From Actinostola sp. cb2023 (Eukaryota > Cnidaria > Anthozoa > Actiniaria > Actinostolidae), in NCBI GenBank assembly GCA_033675265.1, contig JAUJYZ010001385.1, positions 62,001 through 126,000 on the forward strand: 64,000 bases of DNA. The letters run 5' to 3'. Positions 49,560 to 61,893 of this stretch are shown piece after piece (position 1 is the stretch's first letter; each line of letters opens with the position of its first letter). Position numbers and translations under genes: made by a program. The notes below the pieces were generated by a model. That model saw only the letters and a list, made by a program, of their open reading frames with translations. It made no database searches and was not told where the DNA came from.

Positions 49560-51290
49560 TATGAAAGTGTTTAAATGGTGGCAGAATGTAAAACTACTTG
49601 TTTAGAATCATGCCTGCTGTCGTTACTGTTTACTCAAAACACTACGAACAGAGTAAAAGCATACAAGCCAAGACCGTTAATTTGGTTCTGGGTACAAATT
49701 GTTGGTTCAGATGCAGTGATAACATTGCGACAGATAGAAACCACTGGAAAAGAGCAGAGTGACAACGATATCTAAGACCAAACAGCAGCTATCAATCTGT
49801 GAAGAGCGATTGTTCACTATTTTCAATACTGTACATATACTGTCAGATTAGCGACGGAAACTTGGATGAATTCTTCAAGCATGAGAACCAGGGATGTCTC
49901 AGCCAGAAACCGAGATGCCCGATGGTACTGATATATTGATGTAATCGTTATCAATAGTGCTGCAACGGTGACATGATTAATCCAGCAGAAACTGAGAAAA
50001 CATTCTCTGACTATGCTATGTAATCGTTTCTACATTATACATCAAAGCCAAACTCCGCCATCAGACCGCATAGACATGGTATGGGTTGAATACCTAGAAA
50101 ACAGTTTGAAAGCAACGACAAGGAGTATCTGGCGAAGACGTGTAGATGGAAATACTCAACTGCCTCGGAACTGGTTCCAATATCTACATGTATAGATGCC
50201 AACAAACGTGAACTGTTCAGGTTATTAGCTGAATTAATGTGCTGCATTATTAGTAGCCTGATTTTCCAGATGGGTCATGTGTCATACGCTGTCGCTCCCT
50301 TCCCAGCGTATGACATGAGCCGTCTGAAAGATCAGGCTACATCATTAGAGCTAGAGATAGACCAGCAAGTTATTATCACCCACGTGCGGTGACTAAGTAC
50401 TGTGCAACCCAGTCCGTGATGACATCTCTAACATCAGGCCCTGTAACATATGGTTCTGTGTATACACACGATTAGGTCGACACCAGGATGCTGTCACATG
50501 TTGCTGCATGATACAGTCCAACAGGGCCATCACAAGATCCTTCTTCGAACTATTGATGTTCTGGTACTGGCAGTAGCAATCAACAACTGCAACAGCAGGG
50601 GCGGTTGGAACTATGGTTTGGTACTGGCTTACATCTTCGTTTCCTTGCAGTTCATGAAATGTCTGAGGCACTACCAGTTTTCTCTGATTTCACTGGATGT
50701 GACACTGTCATGTTATGGAGGAAGAGGCAAGAAAATGGAATTGGCAGAATGGAAGTCATATTGGGAGGTTAACAATGAGTTTAATTTCTTGCCATGGCGC
50801 ACAGTCCCAGCGATAATGCTTCGTTATCCTGTTGTACGACAGGAACAGCACGAAGACAGAAGTAGACAAATGAAGCAAAGAAACAGCTCTTAATTTGCTG
50901 AGAAAGGAAGATCGTTTGATGCTATGCGACCCTCCCTCCCTCAACGACAGCGCCTTTACTGGAGCACATCAAGAGGGCAGCTTATCTGGCCGGTCACTGC
51001 TGGGGCCAGACACTAACAGTCAGCCCAATTCTACCAAGTCTAGATGAATGGGGATGGACCCTAAAGGCAAACGTATGGCAACCATTACCAGAGTCAATGT
51101 AACGAAGTCATGCCGTGAGCTGGCCCGATGTGGATGTAAGCTAGGCTGCCGTTTTACATGAGTTTTTCCTTTGTTAGGCAAACCTCAAATGCACAGCGCT
51201 ATATCTGCTCCTGCAATGATGAATGCTGCAGCACGTGAACACAGCTACAAGCGGCTTAGATTTGAGCGTCATATGTTACTGTGCATTTAC
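49560..51290 (+). pseudogene. Decayed PIN/XPG-like gene with Cys-rich tail
   Basis: Plus strand, in shifted frames: ILLRTIDVLVLAVAINN near 50530-50590, which resembles a PIN/XPG-like Asp-rich strand (D-T-D-V-L-V-L in relatives); TGCDTV near 50695; SCYGGRGKK...WKSYWEV near 50705-50765; HIKRAAYLAGHCWGQTLTV and SPILPSLDEWGWTLK near 50965-51065; then CRELARCGCKLGC and CSCNDECCST. I recall this block order from uncharacterised repeat-borne genes of marine invertebrates. At least two frameshifts (near 50705 and 51165) and stops make it dead. The nuclease idea is inferred from the Asp-rich blocks only. The 5' part (49560-50250) has no recognisable domain. Confidence 0.5.
50254..50339. mobile_element. 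Short copy of the TAGCCTGATTTTC MITE
   Basis: 86 bp, TAGCCTGATTTTCCAGATGG to ATCAGGCTA, flanked by CATTATTAG and CATCATTAG (9 bp, one mismatch). It lies inside the 4 kb element. Confidence 0.85.
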
Positions 51291-51681
51291 TTTGCTTCCA
51301 CCAATATATAATAGCTGAAATAGATGAAATAGAGCTGTTATCATATGACTGTCACAAGTGATCGACGATTACTTTGGTTTCGCGTTTAGCTTGGCTAGTA
51401 TATATTGGTTAACTGAGTTCAGATTGTATTCATTAGAAATTTGCACCATGTCAAATCAATTGTGTAATCACTTCTTTTCGTGATTGGTTGATAAGAAAAC
51501 CATATTTGCTGCTGAAACAAACTTTCTCTGGCTGAGTCTACGAGTAGCACTTCAGCTAGCGGGTCTCTACAATTGACGAAATGACGCGTAGATGTATCAG
51601 TATAATGAGGTAAATATTGTGTAGACATACATATAATGAATGATAATGACGAGAAGTGTAAACAACTCAGAAAAACGTTCT

Positions 51682-52133
51682 GAGTTCCAGATGGGATTTG
51701 AACCCATGACCTTACGTATTCTAGTCGGATGCTCTACCACTGAGCTACTGGGTACTCTCAATGGAGAGCTAAGGTCATAGTGGGTCATGAATGAACCCAT
51801 GACCTTACGTATTCTAGTCGGATGCTCTACCACTGAGCTACTGGGTACTCTAATGGTGAGCTAAGGTCATAGTGGGTCATGAATGAACCCATGACCTTCC
51901 GTATTCTAGTCGGATGCTCTACCACTGAGCTACTGGGTACTCTAATGGTGAGCTAAGGTCATAGTGGGTCATGAATGAACCCATGACCTTCCGTATTCTA
52001 GTCGGATGCTCTACCACTGAGCTACTGGGTACTCTAATGGCGTGCTAAGGTCATAGTGGGTCATGAATGAACCCATGACCTTACGTATTCTAGTCGGATG
52101 CTCTACCACTGAGCTACTGGGTACTCTAATCAA
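51682..52133 (-). repeat. Five tandem tRNA-derived units, about 92 bp each
   Basis: In copy 1 (51682-51757) the minus strand has an acceptor pairing GAGTACC/GGAACTC (6 of 7), an A-box TAGCTCAGTGG, and a perfect T-arm ATGGG-TTCAAAT-CCCAT (B-box). The anticodon stem is only 3 of 5 paired. Copies 2-5 (starting near 51794, 51886, 51978 and 52070) keep A-box and anticodon region, but their T-arm has become GGTCATGGGTTCATTCATGACC, a self-pairing hairpin joined to a spacer with GGTCATAGTGGGTCATGAAT. So this is a SINE-like or amplified pseudo-tRNA array, not working tRNA genes. Confidence 0.75.
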
Positions 52134-52912
52134 GGTCAAGGGAATGAACTGCAATCCAGCAGTTACGTGATGGTGAATGACATATATACTGCAATCCAGC
52201 GGTAACATTTATGTAGGGTTATGTGTCTCAAATATGATACTTCCCTTATCAGCTAGTATAATGAAGCAATATTCAATACTGATTTTGGTATGACACAAAC
52301 CGCGTAAAAACAAAGACGAACGTTGTTGTTCGTAAAGTCAGGTATTGGTCATTGTCGTTGCCCTACAGTTCCTGTCAGTAATTCCCGGGAGTAATTGACT
52401 GGCTGGTTTTTGACACTCAATAACTTTGCATTAATGGGGGTAAAATATCGATAGCAGTGCTTCCTATATCTTTATTACATAATAAACCAACCAGTATCGA
52501 TATGATATAAAGCAAATACTACTTTTTCAATGTTTTCAGGAAAAAAAAGCTTTTCACTTCCGGTTGAAATGGAGGCCATTTACGAAATTCCCCAAATACA
52601 GAAAGTTATCACATTTTCCAAGGAACTATCAATATTTCTGTGCTCACAACATTTCATCAATCTCTAAATCGATAATTATTTATTTTGGAACTAATGCGAG
52701 AGTGTTTAGGCCAATTCTGGTGTAAACGCTTTTCACTTCCGGTTCAAAATGGCCGCCATTTTGAAAATCGGCCTTAACTCGTAAACCTATTGTTTTTCGC
52801 GGTGGCACCATATCCATATTTAATAAACACATAAAAGTCCATCTTTCCACCAAATTTGGTGCTTTTAACCCAAAGTGCACAATTTTCTCACATAGCCGCC
52901 TAACTAGAAAGT

Positions 52913-53910
52913 GACTTCAATTTATTCTTGGATGTGGTTTTAGTGGTATCTTGTAATTATCGTTGTGGCGTTTGAAGAGTTTTCACAAGGCTATTCAAAA
53001 ACAAATTTGCCGTGAAACATGATGATGAGCGACAAGGCGAGTCACGAGTGAATCAAACAAGCAGTGAAAGTAAGCGTGTTTGTTGTGTGCTTGTGTATTT
53101 TCTTTACCTAAAATGACTTAAAAATGGATTGTGAATATTTTTTGTGTGTATAACGGCATCTGAATGACTTGAAATCTCTGTAAAATCTACGGTCTACTTC
53201 ATTCAAGTTTTGATTCAACGTTGAGTCTACAAGTTGGCTTTTATGGCCGCTTCAGTGAAAATAAAAAGTTGAGCGCAAAACCGTTCAAAATTACTTTGTT
53301 ATCCATCGAGTACCATTTAAAATAGAGGCCGCATCACCGGTATATTGTATTCCCTTGTTTATGACTTTGCTCAGTCAGAATCAAGTAATATTATTTCTCA
53401 AATCAGTTGATGCTGAAACGAATAAGTTTATGTTAGTTTATACCGAATTTCTGCCTGGTGCAGCACTTTGCCAAATTAAACTTGGGAAAGACACTCTCTC
53501 AGCAAAGAAAGGGAAACGAAAAATAACACTGATCAGAAAGCAGGTCTCAAATGGAAGAAGAATTAGACATTTTGGTGCAGATGAAAGAAGCAGTTTTGTT
53601 GACAAAAAGCCGATTACTAGTTTCTTTCCGCGGGACATTTACATTTTCTTTGTTATCATCTGACTCATTACTGCCGTCTCGAAAGTCTAATAATCTATAA
53701 ATTATCCGAGCCATTTATAAAAAGTAATCAAATTCAAAAAAACAAAACAAAAACATGGTTTTATTTCGCCGGGATAGAGTAAGATACCCATCTACTTTGA
53801 ACCGGAAGTTAGTTTTCTCGGACGTCCGCATTCTAAAAATAGATTTATTGAAATTAAGATATCCCAAGAATAGCGCGAGACTCCCTCTCTGTCCCTCATG
53901 GTCTCTTGTG
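52913..53910. other. Gene-free stretch
   Basis: A plus-strand frame at 53355-53663 (102 residues, with GKDTLSAKKGKRKITLIRKQ) is Lys-rich but matches nothing I know. No other signal. Confidence 0.35.
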
Positions 53911-54254
53911 TAAATTCAAAACTCATAGGACAAAAAATGATTATCATAGCTGGAAAGAGCTCGTTGAAATTAGTAAAAATCTGAAGTTTGGAAAAGATCG
54001 CTTCACAAATTGCGAAGATATGAATTTACAAAAATCGAAATTTTATATGAAAACTTTTGGAAATTTACGCTGCGCTGGTAGATAACTCTTGCCTCCAACA
54101 AAGGTTTTCATTTTAAAAAAAACGATTTTTTTGAAAATTCATATCTTCGCAATTTCTGAAGCGATCTTTTCCAAACTTCATATTTTTACTAATTTCAACG
54201 AGTTCTTTCCAGCTATGATAATCTTTTTTTTTGTCCTATGAGTTTTGAAATTAC
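53911..54254. repeat. Foldback repeat with arms of about 140 bp
   Basis: AAATTCAAAACTCATAGGAC and its inverse GTCCTATGAGTTTTGAAATT, with inner arms AGCTGGAAAGAGCTCGTTGA / TCAACGAGTTCTTTCCAGCT and TTGCGAAGATATGAATTT / AAATTCATATCTTCGCAA. Middle about 60 bases. Probably a MITE. Confidence 0.85.
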
Positions 54255-54542
54255 ATGATAAACCCTCATTCGTGCGCTTCGAGAAGCAAAACCTGACGAT
54301 AGTTTTCAGGTGTCTGATATTCTCTCATACCCTACTGTGGGCTTGCTTTTTAAAGCACTTTAATGCTTTTGTTTTAGTCATTTGGTTTGTTGTGTTTTTG
54401 TTGAGGTCGTCATTGATTGTATAAATTGCCGTCTGTGGTTGAATGATATAATAATCTTTCATTCCCATCGTCTTTAAAGTGTTTCTTGTAAAGTAAATTG
54501 TTACAGTAATCTATCACCATCAATGAACCTATTGTAAAGTTT

Positions 54543-54745
54543 TCCTTGACAAGGAAAAATTGAATTTTTTTTGTCATCTACACGAGCAAGCTTTCCAGGA
54601 AAAATTGACAATTTTTTTGTCATCTACACGAGCAAGCTTTCCTTGACAAGGAAAAATTGACAATTTTTTGTCATCTACGTACACGAGCAAGTTTTCCTTG
54701 ACAAGGAAAACTTGTCAAGGAAAACTTGCTCGTGTAGACGCGGCT
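54543..54745. repeat. Tandem hairpin repeat, TTTTCCTTGACAAGGAAAA family, locus 1
   Basis: Units of TTCCTTGACAAGGAAAAATTGACAATTTTTTGTCATCTACACGAGCAAG, each with a short internal hairpin (CCTTGACAAGG), end in a longer inverted copy. The same units occur at 61703-61893. Confidence 0.85.
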
Positions 54746-57380
54746 AATAATAATAATATAATAATAATAACTTAACATTCGGTCAATTCTGAGATGTATT
54801 TCGATCATTTTTACATTCCATCCTTCCTTTTATGATTAACGGGTCATCATACCTCCCACATTAGACTATTTCTTTACAACTAAATCTACCGCTAAACAAT
54901 ATTATCACGATAAATCTACCGCTAAAAATCGTTGCTCTGACAACCACACCTAACCGCAAATTGAATTTGTTGTTTTTGTTAAAAGGAAGTGTTAATAATT
55001 AACAAGACGAAGTCAAAGTTACAGCTTTTGAAAATCCTTCAAACCGATGCTCTTCACTTGTGAGCGCGTCAGACCTCTGCTGCTAGAACCTGTCATCTTG
55101 TTTAAAACCTGTGTTTGTATCATTGTTAAACGAACTGGATAATGGATGGAAAGGTAAAGAAACTAGATGTGACATCGGTGTTTTGAATACGCCAAGTCTA
55201 TTATTTGTTTGTAATGATTGTTGGACATACTTCATGCGCGGTGTATATGCGATTAAGTTAAAAATACTTCCAAAATAACAAATAGAAATGGATTGCACAT
55301 GGGGTTAATTTAGAAATAACGGATTTAGGTATTCCGAAAGATTAATAAACAATGATCGCATCCGATTTCCTTAATTGAACTGGTTGCTGCGCGTGAGACA
55401 TCACTATAACATCTCTTTAAAGTGAATAAAAACACTTCAATAAAGCTACAAAAATACACGCCTGACTTACATTCCTCGTATTTTAAAATTTCAATAATAA
55501 ATTTCATTATTTTTTATCCTTCTATTATGATAAAACATTAGTCATTGTCCCGCTAATCAGTCATTCGCTTATTCGTTAAACTTTAATCATAATGCCTTCA
55601 GCAAACATAACCATTAATTCCTTATCCTCATAACAAGGAACCAGAAGTATAAAGCTGTACAAATATAACTTCGAACATTCTAGATTTAAAAAAATCACTG
55701 AATGAAGGGTCACGGACGACTAAACTGACTACGTGACGCCTTCTTGTTTTCTCACTTAAACTCTCTGGAACTCACTGAAAGGACATGCTAATAAGGTGAT
55801 ATTATATCGTGGGTTATTTTTATTTTTTGCCGATATTCCTGTTACGACACGTCAGAAAGGAGAAACTTGTGGTCTGAAAAAAAAAATTACACGAACAAGC
55901 ATAAGGTTATTGCAAATGTAACATTTCCTAATCTTCACTTGACGTGGGAGCATGAGAGCTGTGCCTGCTCAAAGCAGTTGGCCTATATGTACCGGCCCTC
56001 AAAGAAGGCAAAGGAGGAGAGAGAGGCGGGAGAAAGGGATGCATGATAGTGAAGTGAACCTCCCATTTTTGCAATGTCCTTCCCTGTTCCCATCTTCACT
56101 AACCTAGAGTCGCCATGCAGGCTTTAATTTCTTCTTTTGTACCAATGTATGTTTGATTGTTTGTGTCAATTAAATCAATATTTGTTTCATTTCCCAGATG
56201 TTGCTCTTCAGTTTTCTTTTCATCCTGGAGTTTGTGGATATGCGAATTACGGCGTCAGGCAGGTAACATAATAATAATAATAAAGTAGTAATTGTACAGT
56301 GCATTCTGTTACCTCAATGCGCTAAAATCCTATAAAAAAAATTTCAATTGGTAAATACATGATTAGGTCGATCAAAATCAGCTCTTGCATTGTTGGAAAT
56401 CTACATATGTATCGCCTGTCAACAAAGTGTTTAGTCAACTTAACGCCACAGTCAACTTAAGGACGTTCGCGGGCAAAAAAACTAAACATGTTTTTTCCCT
56501 GAAACTTCGTATGGTGAAATAAGATCATTATAGAAGCTAAATGAGCAAATAAAAAATGGGGGTCACCGACTTCGCTATGGAGCCAGATTTTTTTCAAAGT
56601 ATACCCTTTTTCTGATCGAAAATTACGTGCGTTCAATCCACGGAAAGTCGAGAATGACAGGAATTTTTTGGCAGAAAAACTAAACGGATTGCTAAAATTT
56701 TCTTCAAATGGCTATCTAAGAGTTTATAGAATAAAATTATGTACAAAGATTTGTGAATATGTAGAAACAACCTGTAGTTTTTGGCTCATGTTTACAGTCA
56801 CCACGTAGCCATCGACGACTCTTTCGCGTGAAGGTAGGTTGAAGTTTTCATCTAAATTCGTGTTTTTATCAAAATCTAAACATGTTTTTTTCTTTAAATT
56901 TGGTACATGGGGAGCTTTTATGATTCTTTGTAAAATCACAAAATAAAAAATGGGGGTCACCGGTATCGTTCTCGAGATATTAGCCGATGAAAATCGTCTA
57001 CGTAACATGCGTGACTGGCTGCCATCTTGGACGTGAGGAAAGAGGACTGGACCGAGATGATTCGAACCTTGATTTTATGCGCAGAAAAGATGCGCGTGAA
57101 CAATGCGCGCGAACGTCCTTAACGCCGATCTCGGTGATAAACAAAAATACTCACAAACATATGTGGACTAGCTTTAAAAAAAAAAAAAAAACATGTGGAC
57201 TAGCATCTGGTTTTCATCATTTACAGTGATTTTGGAAACTGCGAAATATAAAATAAAGAGTCGAAAATGTGAATTGAGTGTCACACCTATACCATACAGA
57301 GGAAGATCATATTAGCAGTTACAAATTAAATATATAGGAATAATGTGTTTCTGCTAAAAAACTATCCCTAGAATATATAG
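54746..57380. other. Long gene-free stretch
   Basis: AT-rich with (TAA) runs near 54748 and 56270. Two related blocks, AACATGTTTTTT...AAAATGGGGGTCACCG at 56484-56568 and 56877-56963, suggest a diverged tandem duplication. Otherwise nothing recognised. Confidence 0.4.
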
Positions 57381-57383
57381 AGG

Positions 57384-57515
57384 ATATATTACATGGGCGC
57401 GCGGAGATACGAATTTATCTTCGATCGAGTGTTGAAAATATCTCTTTCGAGTGAGCGCAGCATATTCAACACGAGAAGATAAAATTCGTATCTCCAAGCG
57501 ACCATGTAATATTCT
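57384..57515. mobile_element. Foldback MITE of about 130 bp
   Basis: ATATTACATGGGCGCGCGGAGATACGAATT at the left and AATTCGTATCTCCAAGCGACCATGTAATAT at the right are inverted; GAAGATAA and TTATCTTC also pair. Confidence 0.8.
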
Positions 57516-57581
57516 GTTTAATATATAATTATCGATGAAACATTTTTTTGTTTTGAAATGATTTTTACTTTACGTGTGAAG

Positions 57582-57650
57582 ATAACGTTATCTTCACACG
57601 CGTTATCTTCACACGCGTTATCTTCACACGCGTTATCTTCACGTGTAAAG
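57582..57650. repeat. 15 bp tandem repeat GTTATCTTCACACGC
   Basis: Four units between an inverted pair of GTGTGAAGATAAC-like words. It might be an eroded MITE end amplified in place. Confidence 0.85.
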
Positions 57651-58257
57651 ATATCAATGTTTCGAAGGAGGGAGAAATATAGATATTTCATCGATAATTT
57701 TATATTAAATTTTATTCTTACGAGTCCATTCAAATAAACGGAATTCGGTTTGTTATTACAGTGTAAACGTAAACATTGTTCGAACCAGGAATTGTTGAAT
57801 AAGGAATTGTTTTGTTGAATAATAAAAGCAATAGAGTAGGCCCTATTTCGGGCGTATGCTGTGAAATTTCCTCTAAAAAAATGGTTGCTCTTCTAAACTG
57901 CATATTAATCTATATTTAATAATAATAAATGGCTTTAGGAGCGCCACACTGGGTCTCAGCGGTCTTACAATAATTTAAAAATAAACCTTAAAAGTCATCA
58001 TTTAGTTATAATATTTTTCGGAACATTCATCTTTATGGAGAACTATATATTGTTTACATATATCATGGAAAAGCGATGTGTTAATTGTTCTATAGTGGAA
58101 CATTTATAGGTGCTACGGTCAACCCACAAACGTAATTACTTTAAATAGTTTATCGCAAGAATCGAACACATAACAGTTCAAGGAGTTTTGAGGTTTGAGG
58201 TGTTTGTAATCATAACATGGTTATTTGTCTTTTTTGTATAATATTTCAAAAATCGCA
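57651..58257. other. Gene-free stretch
   Basis: Nothing recognised. Confidence 0.4.
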
Positions 58258-58734
58258 TACCGTAAACTGCCGCTTATAAGCCCTCCCCCCCCCTCCCCCC
58301 CCCCCCCCCCCCCCCCCCGTTTATAAGCCCCATCCCCCCGGTTATAGGCCCATATACTTTCAAACAAAAAAATGCCGGCTAGAAGCCCCCCCTCTATGTT
58401 TCCTTGTTTCCTTAATATAAACATTTTCGCAGAACACGATATAAATTCAAATTGAAATTTAGGACAGATTGAGGAACAAGTTACAGTTGTGAATTTTGTT
58501 CCAAATATTGAAATTATCATGAGTTTATTGTAAATTGTAAATAAAGACCAGTAGATTGAAAACGTATTTTGATACTGCTATACCGTCTTAACGTTTTTTT
58601 TTTTTATTCCGGTTATAAGCCCCCCCCCGGATATAAGCCCCCCCCCCCCCCCCCCCCCCCCCGTTTATAAGCCCCCCCCAAAAAAACTTACGAACTTGTA
58701 TAAGCCCAGGGCTTATAAGCGGCAGTTTACGGTA
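58258..58734. mobile_element. Poly-C-rich MITE with TACCGTAAACTGCCGC ends
   Basis: TACCGTAAACTGCCGCTTAT and ATAAGCGGCAGTTTACGGTA are perfect inverses with terminal TA. Inside, CCCCGTTTATAAGCCCC-type units are separated by long C runs (58285-58318, 58619-58662), while the middle (58360-58610) is ordinary AT-rich sequence. Confidence 0.85.
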
Positions 58735-58887
58735 AGGATTATAATTAGCCAGGATTTGAAAGTTTTACGTCGAAGCGCAAGTACTAGCAACATTACCTGA
58801 CAGTTCATTAGCATATATGTTATAATATAAGTGAAAGTAAAAAATAAAGACTCAAGTGTATCACAACTCCTTGTGTGTACCCTAGTT

Positions 58888-59075
58888 AAGCATTAATGCA
58901 CGCTTGCCGTGTCTTTGTTCTCTGTTAAAAACACGCGGGATATGTTGGGAGAACAAAGAAAATGTTGGAAATCACGAGCCTCGGCGAGTGATTTTCAACA
59001 TTTTCTGCGTTCTCCCAACATATCCCAAGTGTTTTTAACAGAGAACAAAGACACGGCAAGCGTGTATTAATGCTT
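58888..59075. mobile_element. Foldback MITE of about 190 bp
   Basis: AAGCATTAATGCACGCTTGC with TGTCTTTGTTCTCTGTTAAA pairs with TTTAACAGAGAACAAAGACA and GCAAGCGTGTATTAATGCTT. Inner arms include GGGATATGTTGGGAGAAC. Arms exceed 80 bp. Confidence 0.9.
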
Positions 59076-60948
59076 TTATAAAATAATTAGAAGGATTTCT
59101 TTCTTTAAAAATCCTTTATTTACGCGAATTTTGATTGATCAATTTGCAATTCTCCTGAAAAGCGAGAAATCGTGCATCATCCAATCAAATCTCACGAAAG
59201 AATTCAGAATGGCAAAGCGACAGTAGCGACTCGACAACTTTTATCAGTGCCGTATAAATAGTGTTTTGACAGGAAAAACGTTTTGAAGAATGCTCTTTTC
59301 TGTCAGAAAATTACCGAAGAATGTTTGTTGCACTTCGTTTGTGTATCCTGTGAACACAAAACACGAAGAAAAGTGAGAAAAGCTGAGCTGATTCAATGAA
59401 GACGAATCGTCAAACTTTCTGAAATATTTGACAACTTGATGAATGGAGCACGAAGTCAGGTAGCCAAATATCCACAGTTTTTGTCGTATTTTTGAATCTT
59501 TTCATCGTTTTTCTCGACAAGAATGTATAAACGATGGACGTTTCTGAGACATTTGAAGATATTTTTTTTCTTTGACATATTTTACTAGAGATATGAATGT
59601 TCAGGTGAACCCGCCGTGTAGCTACAAGAATCGTTTTCACTCTTTTGTGAGTATAAATACGGCTATCTTTTCTTGATATTTTCAGTCGTACACTTGAGAA
59701 AATATGTGTAACTATAGAACTTACAGAACGGTTAGTATGTTATTGAGAAAAACTGAGCAGTTAGATTTAGTTTTCTTCAGTTATTGTGGACAAAATAATT
59801 GGACGATTCGTCGAGTTTCTTGGTGTGTTTGAAATTGAAGCTCAATTCTTGCAAATTGTCGGGTTAAAATCATTAAAATCACATCTAGATAGAACTTGAA
59901 CTTAACTAAACAAGAAAAACTGTAATTCTATGGCTTATAATTAGTAAATGAAACATGTTTGACAACAGAAAAATATATATTTGTGGTCGATCAAATCCAC
60001 TGCATCGCTTCAAGCGTTGTTCAAGGTCATTAGCAACCATGTTTCTGTGCTCTTATATCACATAGCTTTTTAGCCAATCAGAGCGCGCGTTATATCATAG
60101 TTATTTTATAAATGTATTTAATGTATACTTGTGAATCGCGAAGAGAGTAAGTGCACTTTAATGGTGTTGACAAGAACATTGTATGTTTATTTATTAATTG
60201 AATTTCACCACAAACACAGTAGGAAAACGATGCATGCATACATACACGCATACACTGTAGCAAGGGTCAATAAAGTCGTTTTCGTACGAGTGGGAAACCT
60301 ACGGTACCGTGACACTCAAATGGCTTCCTTTCTGAACCTATCAAAAAACCTGCAGATATATATCTCGTCCAATCAAACTCTTTCAATACGGCAAGGCGCG
60401 GTGCGGTGACGGTGCGGTAACTTTCCCATTCATACGAAAACGACTCTAACAGTGCTCACGCCCAAAATTACAATTTACAATGCAACAAATATAAGCGAAA
60501 ATAACCGGAAAGAAGGAAAGGAAAACTAGATCAAAAACAGATATCTCAAAGTAAAACAGTAAGAATTATGGGCGTTGGTAGTCAGGAAGTTTATCTTTAG
60601 AAGTTCATCAGAGCAGATCTCAATAAGTTTATTTATGGCGATGCTACTTTTACAAGAGGACAGAGTATTCCATAGGTATACTATGGGTATCATTGTCCGT
60701 GAGCACCTACTGAAAGATAAGGGTTCTCACATATTTAAGCATTTCAATATTTCACATGCCGCAGTGCTTGCTCCCAAGAGTCCTTGCATATTATTGATCA
60801 AGCCAAAACCAAATTTAGCCTTAAGACCAAGTAGGCGTTGCACATTCATTAGTTGAATCCTGTGCTCAATCAACAACTCTACCACGTTAAACTTATTCAT
60901 TAATTTATTGTTAATTAATTTCCTTTTTTATCTCGTCATTATTCTCGT
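59076..60948. other. Gene-free stretch
   Basis: No supported coding region. The minus strand at 60720-60860 has a short open peptide with LLGLKAKFGFGLINNMQGLL, not recognised. Confidence 0.4.
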
Positions 60949-61233
60949 ATATAGCTAATTGCATAATCGTTGTCGGGTTAAAAATCATGAAAGCTATGAC
61001 CAAAAGGAATTCTGGGAAATTAAAACTCTAAAATAACACCGTCAAATGATCGACCTTTTTATCCAGACTTGTAGGATCTTAGTTAAATAGCTCATATACC
61101 TTCAAAACTACGAGAACATTGAATATATGTGTATGTAATGCGGGTCATATATGATTTCTCATCCATCCATGTGGTCTCAGCTTCTATGATTTATGATTTT
61201 CAACCCGACAACGATTATGCAATTAGCTGTATA
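60949..61233. mobile_element. Foldback MITE of about 285 bp
   Basis: TATATAGCTAATTGCATAAT with CGTTGTCGGGTTAAAAATCA and its inverse at 61196-61233 (AACCCGACAACGATTATGC, then AATTAGCTGTATATA). Terminal TA. Confidence 0.8.
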
Positions 61234-61702
61234 TACTCTGTACAGTATGTGGTTCTAATTGTGAACACTTTTTTCACTTAATGATATTTCTCGTCAACAT
61301 ATGGTACGATTATCCTGAACCTTTGCTATAAATTAGCTCTACACTTCAGCTAACATGTGATTAAGTTTCGTTGTATTCATTATTGAACTTCTCTAAATAT
61401 ATTTTATTATATCATGTCCGTTATTAATTGTGAACAGATGTTTGTAATTGTGAACACTTTTGGCTTGCTTTTTAATGGATTAATATTGTGTATTATTATC
61501 GATTTCTAGCCTTGCAATTCGATGTACAAGTTCCAAGTTGTCTTAAAACAATATTTATGTTCGTGTTATTTCGATACGAATGATAGAAAAATGTTAAAAC
61601 GAAGTCAGAAGGCAACGCTAAATAGATGACGTGTTCGCATGTTCATTGATGCATGCCGTTCATCACGCTCGTGCAATTTGTATACTATACTACTCTATAA
61701 AG
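61234..61702. other. Gene-free stretch
   Basis: Two TTGTGAACA(C/G)TTT-like words near 61258 and 61450. Nothing else recognised. Confidence 0.4.
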
Positions 61703-61893
61703 CCGCATCTACACGAACAAGTTTTCCTTGACAAGTTTTCATTGACAAGGAAAAATTGAACATTTTTTGTCATCTACACGAACAAGTTTTCCTTGACAAG
61801 GAAAAATTGGCGATGTTTTTGTCGTCTACACGAACAAGTCTTCCTTGTCAAGGAAAACTTGTCAAGGAAAATTTGCTCGTGTAAGTGCGGCTT
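61703..61893. repeat. Tandem hairpin repeat, TTTTCCTTGACAAGGAAAA family, locus 2
   Basis: Same units as 54543-54745: CATCTACACGAACAAGTTTTCCTTGACAAGG repeated, closing with an inverted copy ending TGCTCGTGTAAGTGCGGC. Both loci end in a GCCGC/GCGGC boundary (CGCGGCTAATAA near 54739), so an element with GCCGCATCTACACGA ends is likely. Confidence 0.85.

Larger units (their letters stand above)
48928..52912. mobile_element. 4 kb inverted-repeat element with a decayed PIN/XPG-like gene
   Basis: Left TATGCGGTTATGTG...GAATTGTGCACTTTGGGTTA matches the inverse at 52842-52910, and the match continues to GATATGGTGCCACC at about 49027-49040 against the inverse at 52800-52812. Arms are about 115 bp. Inside are the remnant at 49560-51290, a short MITE and the tRNA-derived array. 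No target duplication was found. Confidence 0.65.

Noticed and set aside
53355..53663. Lys-rich 102-residue protein on the plus strand
   Set aside because: No recognisable domain and no conserved copy in the window; chance frame cannot be excluded.
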